Of a stretch of 21,562 nt of DNA, positions 1 to 7,484 are shown in pieces. Position numbers and translations under genes: made by a program. Below the pieces are notes generated by a model. The model made no database searches, had not been told where the DNA came from, and saw only the letters and a program-made list of their open reading frames with translations. The DNA is taken from contig JBDHTJ010000082.1 of the NCBI GenBank assembly GCA_039808585.1, positions 1-21,562 of the forward strand, given 5' to 3'. Position 1 is the first letter of the stretch; every line of letters starts with the position of its first letter. The stretch is from AWTP1-13 sp039808585. Its GTDB lineage: Bacteria; Pseudomonadota; Alphaproteobacteria; Rhizobiales; Hyphomicrobiaceae.

Positions 1-87
1 GAACTGCTCGTTCTGCGCCAGCACCGGCTCCGCGAGGGCGGTCATGCCCACGGCGGCAGCGGCCAGCGCCAGGAATTTGCGGATCAT
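1..87 (-). CDS. Branched-chain amino acid-type ABC transporter substrate-binding protein, N-terminus only
   Basis: Only the first 29 codons are in the window; the gene continues past the left edge. The reverse strand reads MIRKFLALAAAAVGM and ends its leader at PVLA-Q, a clear Sec signal peptide with a basic N-region, an Ala-rich core and an AxA-like cleavage site. A strong ribosome binding site (GGAGGAG) lies 7 bases before the ATG. It is the next gene after the LivG/LivH/LivM-type genes on the same strand, which is where the periplasmic binding protein of such operons usually sits. The identification therefore rests on leader plus context; the ligand-binding domain is not visible and the ligand is unknown. 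Confidence 0.75.
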   Translation of the reverse strand, partial: MIRKFLALAAAAVGMTALAEPVLAQNEQF

Positions 88-105
88 TCGTTTTCTCCTC
101 CATTG

Positions 106-132
106 CTCCGGTCGCATTGCCGGAGGTTTTTT
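106..132. other. Hairpin between the permease and binding-protein genes
   Basis: CTCCGG (106-111) and CCGGAG (120-125) form a perfect 6-bp stem with an 8-base loop, followed on the plus strand by six T (127-132). Read on plus it looks like an intrinsic terminator, but no plus-strand gene precedes it. Read on minus it sits just upstream of the binding-protein ribosome binding site, where intercistronic hairpins often raise expression of the binding protein by stabilising its mRNA. The CCTCC in its first minus-strand arm could alternatively pair with the GGAGG of the ribosome binding site. Role is inferred. Confidence 0.45.
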
Positions 133-219
133 CACGTTTGCGAGCCTTGGTGTTCTTGATCTTGTCTTCGCCGACGTACGCGCCGCTCTGCCTTGCGCGC
201 CGCCCAATGCGTCATGTGG

Positions 220-1347
220 TCAATACGGATAGGGCCACAGCCTCAGCTTCTCCTTCGCGATGGACCACAGCTTCGCGAAGCCGTGCGGCTCGACGATCAA
301 AAGATAGCAGATGAGACCGCCAGTCACGATGAAGACCAAGTGCGACACTGTCTCGACGGAGATCGGAATGCCCAGGGCGTGGGGCACCTGATCGAGCATG
401 ATCGGAAGCACAAGGATGAAGGCGGCACCGAGGAAGCAGCCGAGGATGGAGCCCAGGCCGCCGATGATGACCATGAACAGCAGCTGGAACGAACGGTTGA
501 TGTCGAAGGCCAGAGGTTCCCAGGCGCCGAGATAGACGAAGGCCCACAGGCCGCCAGCGACACCGACGATGAAGGACGAGACAGCGAAGGCGGAGAGCTT
601 CGCGTAGAGCGGGCGGATGCCCATGAGTTCCGCGGCGATGTCCATGTCGCGGATGGCCATCCACTGCCGGCCCAGGTTGCCGCGCACCAGATTCTTTGCG
701 AGTGCCGCGAAGATCACCACGGCGGCCAGGCAAAGGATATAGCGCTCGATGGGCGTGTTGATGTGCAGCGGGCCAAAATACATGTCGGGTGCGGAGACGG
801 AGCCGGAACTTGCGTAGTTCACGAACCACTTCACGCGGATGAACACCCAGTCGAAGAAGAACTGGGCGGCCAACGTGGCAACCGCGAGGTAGAGACCCTT
901 GATTCGGAGGCTTGGAATGCCGAACAGGATGCCGACGATTGCCGCCATGAGGCCGCCCAGCAGGATGGAAACGAGGGCGGGCAGGGGCGGTATGCTGATC
1001 GCCGTGTTGAACCACTCCAGCGGGATGTGCACGCCGGTTGCGAATTTGTAGGCAGAATAGGCGCCGATGGCCATGAAGGCGCCGGAGCCCAGCGAGATCT
1101 GTCCGCAATAGCCTATCAGGATGTTCACGCCGATGGCGGCGAGCGACAGGATCAGGAACGGGATCAGGATGGCGCGCAAGAGATAGTCGCTGCGGAAGGG
1201 CCAGGCCTGGACCTGTGCCAGCAGCGGCACGCCGATGAAGGCGACGGCAAGAAGAATGGCGAGCGCGATCCGGTCTTGGCGGATCGGGAAGACCGCCATG
1301 TCGGCCGCGTACGTGGTCTTGAACTGGCCCGCTTCACGATAAAGCAC
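220..1347 (-). CDS. livM: LivM-type ABC transporter inner-membrane permease
   Basis: 375-residue polytopic membrane protein of the branched-chain amino acid permease family (LivM), one of the two transmembrane subunits of a HAAT-family importer. Hydrophobic segments run from about residue 28 onward. The family signature GYCGQISLGSGAF lies at about residues 79-91. The GTG start at 1347 is favoured because GAGGAGG stands 7 bases upstream, overlapping the stop of the preceding permease gene. It follows livH by 12 bases and is translated with it. Substrate cannot be read from the sequence: Liv-type systems also carry aromatic acids, amides and other carboxylates, and the acyl-CoA ligase heading this operon points to a carboxylate. 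The gene symbol denotes family, not proven substrate. Confidence 0.92.
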   Translation of the reverse strand: MLYREAGQFKTTYAADMAVFPIRQDRIALAILLAVAFIGVPLLAQVQAWPFRSDYLLRAILIPFLILSLAAIGVNILIGYCGQISLGSGAFMAIGAYSAYKFATGVHIPLEWFNTAISIPPLPALVSILLGGLMAAIVGILFGIPSLRIKGLYLAVATLAAQFFFDWVFIRVKWFVNYASSGSVSAPDMYFGPLHINTPIERYILCLAAVVIFAALAKNLVRGNLGRQWMAIRDMDIAAELMGIRPLYAKLSAFAVSSFIVGVAGGLWAFVYLGAWEPLAFDINRSFQLLFMVIIGGLGSILGCFLGAAFILVLPIMLDQVPHALGIPISVETVSHLVFIVTGGLICYLLIVEPHGFAKLWSIAKEKLRLWPYPY

Positions 1348-1359
1348 GGGGACGCCTCC

Positions 1360-2289
1360 TCAAATCCGCTCGATGATGCGCTCGCCGAACAGCCCCTGCG
1401 GGCGGACGAGCAGCACTGCGAGTGCCAACACGTAGGCGAACCAGTATTCGATGCCGCCGCCGATCTGGGGACCGAGGTAGGCTTCGGCGAGTTTCTCGCC
1501 CGCGCCGACGATCAAACCGCCGATGATGGCGCCGGGCACCGAGGTGAAGCCGCCGATGATCAGCACCGGCAGGGCCTTCAAGGCGAGGAAGGTGATCGAG
1601 AACTGCACGCCGAGCTTGGTGCCCCAGACGGTGGCAGCCACCAGCGCCACGAGCCCCGCGACCAGCCAGACGACGAACCAGATCCAGCTGATGGGAATGC
1701 CCACCGACTGGGCGGCTGCGTGGTCGTCGGCGACGGCACGCAAGGCACGACCCGTCTTCGTGCGCTGGAAGAAGATGGCCAGGCCTGCGACGAGAATTGC
1801 GGCAATGAGGCCGCCCCAGACGTCGAGTTTGTTCACGAGGATGCCGCCGGGGAACAGGCTTTCGAACAGGAACCAGGCGTCTGTGGGAAAGAGGCGAAGG
1901 GGATAGACATCGGAGCCGAAGATCATCTGCGCCGCGCCTTCGATGATGAAGGTGGCGCCGATCGTCGACATGAAGAGGGTGAGCCCGTCCTGATTGACGA
2001 GCGGGCCCAGCACGTAGCGTTCCACGAGCCAGGCGGTGGCGGCCATAACCAGGCCCGCGAAAACAAGCGCGAGGAAGATGGCCGCCCAAACGGGAACGCC
2101 GTGCGCGGCGAAGAAGTCGAGGCTGCGGACGAGCGCAAGGCCTGCAAGCAGCACCATGGCGCCTTGCGCAAAGTTGAACACGCCGGAGGCCTTGAAGATG
2201 AGCACGAAGCCCAGGGCGACAAGGGAATAGAGAACGCCCGAGAGCAGGCCGCCAATGAGGATCTCGAGGAACTGGCCGAATGCAACCAC
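1360..2289 (-). CDS. livH: LivH-type ABC transporter inner-membrane permease
   Basis: 309-residue permease of the LivH family, partner of the LivM-type subunit just downstream. The N-terminal region around residues 18-45 has the family pattern: GVLYSLVALGFVLIF followed by VFNFAQGAM. Repeated hydrophobic segments continue to the C-terminus, and the length matches the family (about 290-310). It probably starts at a GTG (2287-2289), with GGAG about 10 bases upstream. It lies 13 bases after the ATPase gene and 12 bases before livM, so the four genes form one transcript. Confidence in family is high; the substrate is unknown. Confidence 0.92.
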   Translation of the reverse strand: MVAFGQFLEILIGGLLSGVLYSLVALGFVLIFKASGVFNFAQGAMVLLAGLALVRSLDFFAAHGVPVWAAIFLALVFAGLVMAATAWLVERYVLGPLVNQDGLTLFMSTIGATFIIEGAAQMIFGSDVYPLRLFPTDAWFLFESLFPGGILVNKLDVWGGLIAAILVAGLAIFFQRTKTGRALRAVADDHAAAQSVGIPISWIWFVVWLVAGLVALVAATVWGTKLGVQFSITFLALKALPVLIIGGFTSVPGAIIGGLIVGAGEKLAEAYLGPQIGGGIEYWFAYVLALAVLLVRPQGLFGERIIERI

Positions 2290-2302
2290 GAAATTCGCGC
2301 TC

Positions 2303-3127
2303 CTAATGCGGGATGCCGAGATAGGCGTCGATCACGGCCTGGTTGGCCTGCACCTCGGTCGGCGTGCCGTCCGCGATCTTGCGGCCGTAGTCGAGCACGG
2401 CCACGCGGTCGGACAGGTCCATCACCACGCCCATGTCGTGCTCGATGAGGGCGATTGTGGTGTTGAACGTGTCGCGCACGGTGAGGATGAAGCGGCTCAT
2501 GTCCTGCTTTTCCTCGAGGTTCATGCCGGCCATGGGCTCGTCAAGCAACAACAGCTCGGGCTCGGTGGCGAGCGCGCGGCCGAGTTCCACACGCTTCTGG
2601 AGGCCGTAAGGCAGCTTGCCGACAGGCGTCTTGCGGATGTGCTGGATCTCGAGGAAGTCGATGATCTGCTCCACAGCCTCGCGATGCTGGATCTCCTCGC
2701 GCTGCGAGAAGCCCCAGTAGAGCGCCTGTTGCAGAATGCCCTTCTTCATCTTGAGGGTGCGGCCCGTCATGATGTTGTCGAGCGTCGACATGCCCTTGAA
2801 CAAGGCGACGTTCTGGAAGGTGCGGGCGATGCCCTGGCTTGCTGCAATGTAAGGCCGCATGGCGCGGCGCTGGCGGCCCTTGAAGGTGATGGTGCCTTCC
2901 TGGGGATGATAGAAGCCGTTGATGACGTTCAACATAGATGTCTTGCCGGCGCCGTTGGGGCCGATGATGGCGCGGATCTCGCCTTTGCGGATGTCCAGCG
3001 AGACGCCGCGGATCGCCTTCACGCCGCCAAAGGACAACGACACGTTCGCGACAGACAACATGACATCGCCGTTGGCGAGGCTGGAGGCGTCCTTGGCGAG
3101 CGGCTTGGGGTTTACGTCGGCTTTCAT
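2303..3127 (-). CDS. livG: LivG-type ABC transporter ATP-binding protein
   Basis: 274-residue cytoplasmic ATPase that powers the Liv-type importer. Walker A is GPNGAGKT (residues 56-63). The signature loop is the LivG-like variant LPYGLQKR (172-179) rather than LSGGQ. Walker B is LLLLDEP (192-198), followed by AGMN, and the H-loop histidine is in EHDMG (229-233). Its ATG overlaps the stop of the acyl-CoA ligase gene as ATGA (3124-3127), which indicates translational coupling; GGGAGG lies 7 bases upstream inside the ligase gene. The first 20 residues are a non-conserved extension. The usual second ATPase (LivF) is not in the window and would be expected beyond the left edge. Confidence 0.93.
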   Translation of the reverse strand: MKADVNPKPLAKDASSLANGDVMLSVANVSLSFGGVKAIRGVSLDIRKGEIRAIIGPNGAGKTSMLNVINGFYHPQEGTITFKGRQRRAMRPYIAASQGIARTFQNVALFKGMSTLDNIMTGRTLKMKKGILQQALYWGFSQREEIQHREAVEQIIDFLEIQHIRKTPVGKLPYGLQKRVELGRALATEPELLLLDEPMAGMNLEEKQDMSRFILTVRDTFNTTIALIEHDMGVVMDLSDRVAVLDYGRKIADGTPTEVQANQAVIDAYLGIPH

Positions 3128-5139
3128 TCGGCAGCCTCCCGCACAGGGCCAGCGGCAGCGGCAGGATAGGTCTTCGTATCCAGCACGCGCACGTTTCCTG
3201 AGAGCATGCCCTTGCGGCCATCCTCGAACGTCACTTCCGTCGACATGCTGGCGCTGGTGGAGCCGTCATAGAGGGCCTTGATGAGCGGGGCGTAGCGCTC
3301 GGCGATGAAGGTGCGGCGCACTTTCTGGGTGCGCGTCATCTCACCGTCGTCCGCATCGAGTTCCTTGAACAGGATGAGGAAGCGCTTGATCTGCGAAGCA
3401 GCCATCTGCGGTTCCTGCGCGAGGGCCCTGTTCAGCTCGTCCACGCGGCCTGCAATGATTTCGGCAACTCGCGGATTGCCCGCCAGCTCCTGGTAGCTTG
3501 CATAGGAGACGTTGTTCCTCTCGGCCCAGTTGCCGACGGAGACGAGGTCGATGTTGATGAACATGGTGACGTAGTCGCGCCCATGGCCGAAGGCGACGGC
3601 CTCGCGCACCTCGGGGAAGAACTTGATGCGGTTCTCGAGGTACTTCGGCGAGAAGAGCGCGCCGCTGTTGAGCCGGCCCACGTCCTTGGCCCGGTCGATG
3701 ATTTTCAGGTGACCCCGCTGGTCGAAGAAGCCTGCGTCGCCTGTGTGCACCCAGCCGTCGGCCGTCTTCGTTTCGGCGGTGGCCTGGTCGTTCTTGAAGT
3801 ATTTCAGGAAGACGCCGGGGCTTCGGTAGAGAACCTCGCCGGTGTCGCTGATCTTTATCTCCACATCCGGCCCGGGCTTGCCGACGGTGTCGGAGTAGAC
3901 CTCGCCATCGGGTTGCAGCGTGATGTAGACGCTGGCTTCCGTCTGGCCGTAGAGCTGCTTCAGGTTGATGCCAAGCGCACGATAGAAGCGGAAGAGTTCG
4001 GGCCCGATGGCCTCGCCAGCCGTGTAGCCGACGCGAAGGCGCGAGAAGCCCATGCGGTTGCGCAAGGGTGCGTAGACGAAGACGTTGCCGAGCCAGTAGA
4101 GCAAACGATCCTTCGCGCCGACCGGCTTACCGTCAAGAATGGCCTCGCCACAGCGATCTGCCACTTTGAGGAAGTAGTCGAACATTGCCTTCTTAGGGCG
4201 GGAGGCATCATCCATGCGCACGCGGATCTGCGTCAGCAGGTTCTCGAATACGCGGGGTGGAGCGAAGAAATAGGTGGGCGCGATCTCCCGTCGATCCTCA
4301 ACTACTGTTTCGGGCCCCTCCGGGCAGGCCAGACAGAGCGCGCCTGCGAGCGTCTGCCCGTAGGAGAAAATGTGATCGCCGACCCATGCCATCGGCAGGT
4401 ACGCGAGCAGCGTGTCGTCGGGCGTGAAGTGGTCGAATGCATTGCCGTTCTTGGCGGAGATGACGATGTTGTCATGCGTCAGCATCACGCCCTTGGGCCT
4501 GCCTGTGGTGCCCGAGGTATAGAGCATGACGCTGACGTCGCTGCCCTTCCCCTTGGCGATCTCGTCCTCCCACCAGCCAGCTGCCCCGCTGTTGCCGGCA
4601 AGCTCCTTGCGGCCGAGATCTAGGACGAAGTCGAAGGCATGGAGCCGGCTATGATCGTAGGCCGAAAGCCCGCGCTCTTCCTCGTAGATGACGCGCTGCA
4701 TGTGCGGGAGCTGATCGGAGATGGCGATCAGCTTGTCGACCTGTTCCTGGTTCTGAACGACGGCATAGCGCACCTCGGCGTGGGCGAGGACGTAGGACAT
4801 CTCGTCGGCGACGGAGTCCTGGTAGATCGGCACCGCGATGCCACCCAGGCTCTGCACGGCTGCGAAGGTGGCGTAGAGCTTCGGACGGTTGTCGCCAATG
4901 ACGGCTACGGTATCGCCCCGCTCGAAGCCCATCTTGCGCAGGCCAATCGCCAGGGTCATCACCAGGTCAGCGAACCGGGCCCACGTCCAGCTTTGCCAGA
5001 TGCCCAAGTCCTTGTGGCGAATGGCGGGGCGGTCTGGATAGATATTTCGATTGCGCAACAAGAGCTTGGGCGCGGTGTCGAGCGCTTTCAACGCATCCAC
5101 ACCGGCGCCTTGATCGTGCACCGCTTGAGGCTTCGACAC
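3124..5139 (-). CDS. AMP-forming long-chain-type acyl-CoA synthetase, first gene of the transporter operon
   Basis: Adenylate-forming enzyme (ANL superfamily) expected to convert a carboxylic acid, ATP and CoA to an acyl-CoA. The P-loop YTSGTTGRPKG lies at about residues 207-217 of the chosen 671-aa form. YGQTEA (A5 motif) and GWVHTGDAGFFD follow in the expected order. The length, above 600 aa, fits the long-chain fatty-acyl-CoA synthetase branch. The frame is open up to 5241, but GTG at 5137-5139 is chosen because GGGAGG precedes it closely and the upstream residues look non-conserved. It overlaps livG by ATGA. The pairing with a Liv-type importer suggests uptake and activation of the same acid; the acid could be aliphatic or aromatic and is not resolved. 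Confidence 0.88.
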   Translation of the reverse strand: MSKPQAVHDQGAGVDALKALDTAPKLLLRNRNIYPDRPAIRHKDLGIWQSWTWARFADLVMTLAIGLRKMGFERGDTVAVIGDNRPKLYATFAAVQSLGGIAVPIYQDSVADEMSYVLAHAEVRYAVVQNQEQVDKLIAISDQLPHMQRVIYEEERGLSAYDHSRLHAFDFVLDLGRKELAGNSGAAGWWEDEIAKGKGSDVSVMLYTSGTTGRPKGVMLTHDNIVISAKNGNAFDHFTPDDTLLAYLPMAWVGDHIFSYGQTLAGALCLACPEGPETVVEDRREIAPTYFFAPPRVFENLLTQIRVRMDDASRPKKAMFDYFLKVADRCGEAILDGKPVGAKDRLLYWLGNVFVYAPLRNRMGFSRLRVGYTAGEAIGPELFRFYRALGINLKQLYGQTEASVYITLQPDGEVYSDTVGKPGPDVEIKISDTGEVLYRSPGVFLKYFKNDQATAETKTADGWVHTGDAGFFDQRGHLKIIDRAKDVGRLNSGALFSPKYLENRIKFFPEVREAVAFGHGRDYVTMFINIDLVSVGNWAERNNVSYASYQELAGNPRVAEIIAGRVDELNRALAQEPQMAASQIKRFLILFKELDADDGEMTRTQKVRRTFIAERYAPLIKALYDGSTSASMSTEVTFEDGRKGMLSGNVRVLDTKTYPAAAAGPVREAAE

Positions 5140-5222
5140 GAGCCTCCCTCCCTTTTCTAGCGCCGCCTTTCCCGGCGGTCTCATGTTCGACGGCAGATCC
5201 CGGTGAGCCCCGGGAGCTATGC

Positions 5223-5255
5223 AAGTGCTGGAAGATAGCATTGCTTCCAGCGCTT
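5223..5255. other. Strong 12-bp inverted repeat in the divergent control region
   Basis: AAGTGCTGGAAG (5223-5234) pairs with CTTCCAGCGCTT (5244-5255) around a 9-base loop, with one T-G position that would be a wobble pair in RNA. No T-run follows on either strand, so it is not a standard intrinsic terminator. It lies about 85 bases upstream of the ligase start and could be a 5'-UTR structure of that transcript or a protein-binding dyad. Confidence 0.5.
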
Positions 5256-5318
5256 ATCCATGAAACTTCGGGCGCATATCCGCGCGGGATCAGCCGGCAG
5301 TTAATCCGAACCGCAATG

Positions 5319-5332
5319 ATTGGTATGCCAAT
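5319..5332. promoter_or_regulatory. Candidate GntR-family (FadR/UxuR-like) operator
   Basis: ATTGGTATGCCAAT differs at one position from the ATTGGTATACCAAT core known for UxuR/ExuR-type GntR regulators of the FCD group. A shorter related box, TTGGTGCCAA, lies at 5379-5388. No regulator gene is in the window, so the assignment is by motif only. Confidence 0.35.
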
Positions 5333-5477
5333 GCGGCCGGTCCAAGGGAGGCTGCCTTGCGGGGAGGGAGAGGGAGATTTGGTGCCAAGGACCCTCGATT
5401 GCCGGCTTGTCGCCTTGCTCCCCGCGCGAGGGGGTGGTAGCGCAACACCAATTCAAAGATCGAAGGCGGAGGATGAC

Positions 5478-6974
5478 ATGCTCGAGTACGGCCACTTCAT
5501 CGGCGGCAAGAGGGTCAAGGGTACGAGCGGGCGCTTCGGCGACGTGTTCGAGCCGATGACCGGCGAAGTGCGGGCCAAGGTTGCATTGGCGAACAAAGCA
5601 GACGTCGCTGCAGCCGTGGCCAATGCGCAGGCGGCACAGCCTGCCTGGGCCGCGACGAACCCCCAGCGCCGCGCCCGCGTGCTCATGAAGTTCCTCGAGC
5701 TCGCCAATCGTGATTACGACAAGCTTGCCGACGTGCTGGCTCGCGAGCACGGCAAGACCGTCGCCGACGCCAAAGGCGACATCCAGCGCGGCCTGGAGGT
5801 GGTGGAGTTCGCCCTCGGCATTCCGCACCTGATGAAGGGCGAGTACACGGAAGGTGCTGGGCCGGGGATCGATATCTATTCCATGCGCCAGCCGCTGGGC
5901 GTGGTGGCGGGCATCACCCCGTTCAACTTCCCGGCCATGATCCCGCTGTGGAAGTGCGCTCCGGCTATCGCTTGCGGCAATGCCTTCATCCTGAAGCCGT
6001 CCGAGCGTGATCCGGGCGTGCCGATGATGCTGGCGGAGATGTTCATGGAGGCGGGGCTGCCGGCCGGCATCCTCAATGTCGTGAACGGCGACAAGGAAGC
6101 GGTGGATGCGATCCTCGACGACCCGGTGATTCAGGCCATCGGGTTCGTGGGTTCGACGCCGATTGCGGAGTACATCTATGGACGCGGCTGCGCCAGCGGC
6201 AAGCGCGTGCAGTGCTTCGGCGGCGCCAAGAACCACATGATCATCATGCCGGATGCCGACATGGACCAGGCGGTCGATGCCCTGATCGGTGCCGGCTATG
6301 GCTCCGCTGGCGAGCGCTGCATGGCCGTTTCGGTGGCCGTGCCGGTGGGCAAGGCAACGGCGGACAAGCTCGTCGAAAAGCTCATTCCGCGGGTGGAGAG
6401 CCTGAAAATCGGACCGTCTACTTCGGCGGACGCGGATTTCGGCCCGCTCGTGACGGCGGCGCATCTCAAGAAGGTGAAGGACTACGTTGATCTCGGCATC
6501 AAGGAAGGCGCGAAGCTCAAGGTCGACGGCCGTAACTTCAAGATGCAGGGCTACGAGAACGGCTTCTACATGGGCGGATGCCTGTTCGACGACGTGACGA
6601 AGGACATGCGCATCTACAAGGAAGAGATTTTCGGCCCGGTTCTCTCCGTCGTGCGGGCTAAGACCTACGAGGAAGGCCTTAAGCTTGCCAACGACCACGA
6701 GTACGGCAACGGCGTTGCCATCTTCACGCGCGACGGCGATGCAGCTCGTGACTTCGCGGCGAAGGTGAACGTGGGCATGGTAGGCGTGAACGTGCCGATC
6801 CCGGTACCGCTCGCGTACTACACCTTCGGCGGCTGGAAGCGCTCGGCGTTCGGCGATCTCAACCAGCATGGGCCGGATTCGGTGCGGTTCTACACCAAGA
6901 CCAAGACGGTGACCTCGCGCTGGCCTTCGGGTGTCAAGGAAGGGGCGGAGTTCGTCATTCCGACGATGAAGTAG
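5478..6974 (+). CDS. mmsA: CoA-acylating methylmalonate-semialdehyde dehydrogenase
   Basis: 498-residue aldehyde dehydrogenase of the MmsA type, which converts methylmalonate semialdehyde (valine catabolism) or malonate semialdehyde (beta-alanine, inositol) to propionyl- or acetyl-CoA with NAD+ and CoA. The catalytic cysteine is Cys281 in GSAGERCMA. The family hallmark FGGAKNH is at about 247-253, where ordinary aldehyde dehydrogenases have ELGGK; loss of that Glu is typical of the CoA-dependent subfamily. Length matches the usual ~500. The frame stays open upstream to 5241, but ATG 5478 is preferred because GGCGGAGG stands 4 bases upstream and MLEYGHFIGG matches family N-termini. It is transcribed alone, ending at a strong terminator. 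No mmsB or other valine genes are nearby. Confidence 0.95.
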   Translation: MLEYGHFIGGKRVKGTSGRFGDVFEPMTGEVRAKVALANKADVAAAVANAQAAQPAWAATNPQRRARVLMKFLELANRDYDKLADVLAREHGKTVADAKGDIQRGLEVVEFALGIPHLMKGEYTEGAGPGIDIYSMRQPLGVVAGITPFNFPAMIPLWKCAPAIACGNAFILKPSERDPGVPMMLAEMFMEAGLPAGILNVVNGDKEAVDAILDDPVIQAIGFVGSTPIAEYIYGRGCASGKRVQCFGGAKNHMIIMPDADMDQAVDALIGAGYGSAGERCMAVSVAVPVGKATADKLVEKLIPRVESLKIGPSTSADADFGPLVTAAHLKKVKDYVDLGIKEGAKLKVDGRNFKMQGYENGFYMGGCLFDDVTKDMRIYKEEIFGPVLSVVRAKTYEEGLKLANDHEYGNGVAIFTRDGDAARDFAAKVNVGMVGVNVPIPVPLAYYTFGGWKRSAFGDLNQHGPDSVRFYTKTKTVTSRWPSGVKEGAEFVIPTMK

Positions 6975-7010
6975 CTTTCCGTCGTACTCGGCAGTGATTG
7001 TTCATTCAGG

Positions 7011-7047
7011 TCGGCCCGGGCGCGCTTTGCCCGGGCCGATTTTTTTT
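7011..7047 (+). terminator. Rho-independent terminator of mmsA
   Basis: TCGGCCCGGGC (7011-7021) and GCCCGGGCCGA (7029-7039) form a perfect 11-bp GC-rich stem with a 7-base loop, followed immediately by eight T (7040-7047). It lies 37 bases after the mmsA stop. Confidence 0.95.
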
Positions 7048-7242
7048 CGGCTACCGATCAGCGCTGTGGCTCTGCTCAAGGCGTTGCAGCGCGAATACAG
7101 GGACCTCCGGAACGCGTGGGCGGGTCCGGGTTCGCACGCAATTCCAGGCTCGGGCCTGCCTGCCTGCGTAAGACTCTTCGGGAAGAAAGAATCGGGAGCG
7201 CGGGGCGACCGCAATTGCCTCGTACCCAGACGCTCCTGATGT

Positions 7243-7265
7243 TTGCAATTGATAATCATTCGCAA
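7243..7265. promoter_or_regulatory. Fur-like box
   Basis: A 23-base dyad with 11-base arms around a single A: TTGCAATTGAT and ATCATTCGCAA, with 9 of 11 positions paired. The 19 bases at 7245-7263 match the classical Fur consensus at 14 of 19 by my count, including the intact core TGATAATCATT. It overlaps the -35 hexamer of a candidate promoter, the position expected for a repressor. No Fur-family gene is in the window. Confidence 0.55.
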
Positions 7266-7277
7266 CTCCGTCATAAG
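7249..7277 (+). promoter_or_regulatory. Candidate sigma-70 promoter for the double-barrel porin gene
   Basis: TTGATA (7249-7254, 5 of 6 to consensus) and CATAAG (7272-7277, 4 of 6) are separated by 17 bases. Transcription would start near 7284, about 200 bases ahead of the porin start, giving a long leader that contains the 9-bp repeat tract. The -35 lies inside the Fur-like box. Confidence 0.4.
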
Positions 7278-7331
7278 CTGTCAGGGTGAACGCGATTAGG
7301 GTGGCGGGCAGAGGGTTATCGGAGTGGCGAG

Positions 7332-7410
7332 GGTGTCCCAGGTGTCCCAGGTGCCCCGGGTGCCCAGGTGACCCGGGTGTCCGGGGGTGCCCCAAGTGAC
7401 TGGGGGCTCG
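7332..7410 (+). repeat. GC-rich 9-bp tandem repeat (minisatellite) in the porin leader
   Basis: About eight degenerate copies of GGTGTCCCA run head to tail: two exact copies at 7332-7340 and 7341-7349, then variants such as GGTGCCCCG and GGTGACCCG, with a few 8- or 10-base units. Read in reverse the same tract gives Gly-x-Pro-like collagen-type triplets in an open frame, a by-product of the 9-base period. The tract lies between the candidate promoter and the porin start, so it would be transcribed. Confidence 0.8.
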
Positions 7411-7484
7411 CGACGACCGTGCAGGCAGCCGGGGGGCGGGGCGACCGGGTGCTCTCATGGCGACTGGGGATGAGGATTGGCAAT

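Larger units (their letters stand above)
5140..5477. promoter_or_regulatory. Divergent control region between the ligase/transporter operon and mmsA
   Basis: 338 bases without a convincing gene separate the minus-strand ligase from plus-strand mmsA, so promoters for both must lie here unless transcription comes from farther out. I see a 12-bp hairpin (5223-5255), two TTGGT..GCCAA boxes (5319-5332 and 5379-5388) and a purine-rich tract at about 5361-5376. I could not place a convincing sigma-70 promoter pair. Confidence 0.5.

Noticed and set aside
193..2448. A 751-codon plus-strand open frame opposite livM and livH
   Set aside because: Its translation is a low-complexity mix rich in Asp, Glu, His and Gln with no domain pattern, as expected for the antisense frame of GC-rich coding DNA. 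The opposite strand carries two clear permeases with ribosome binding sites.
5361..5376. Possible G-quadruplex in the purine-rich tract upstream of mmsA
   Set aside because: Only three runs of three or more G are closely spaced; a fourth is missing.
5301..6869. A 522-codon minus-strand open frame opposite mmsA
   Set aside because: Antisense shadow of a well-defined mmsA gene; the translation is His/Arg-rich without motifs.
6994..7239. Small 81-codon plus-strand frame after mmsA
   Set aside because: It runs through the mmsA terminator hairpin and T-run, has no ribosome binding site, and its translation shows no family features.
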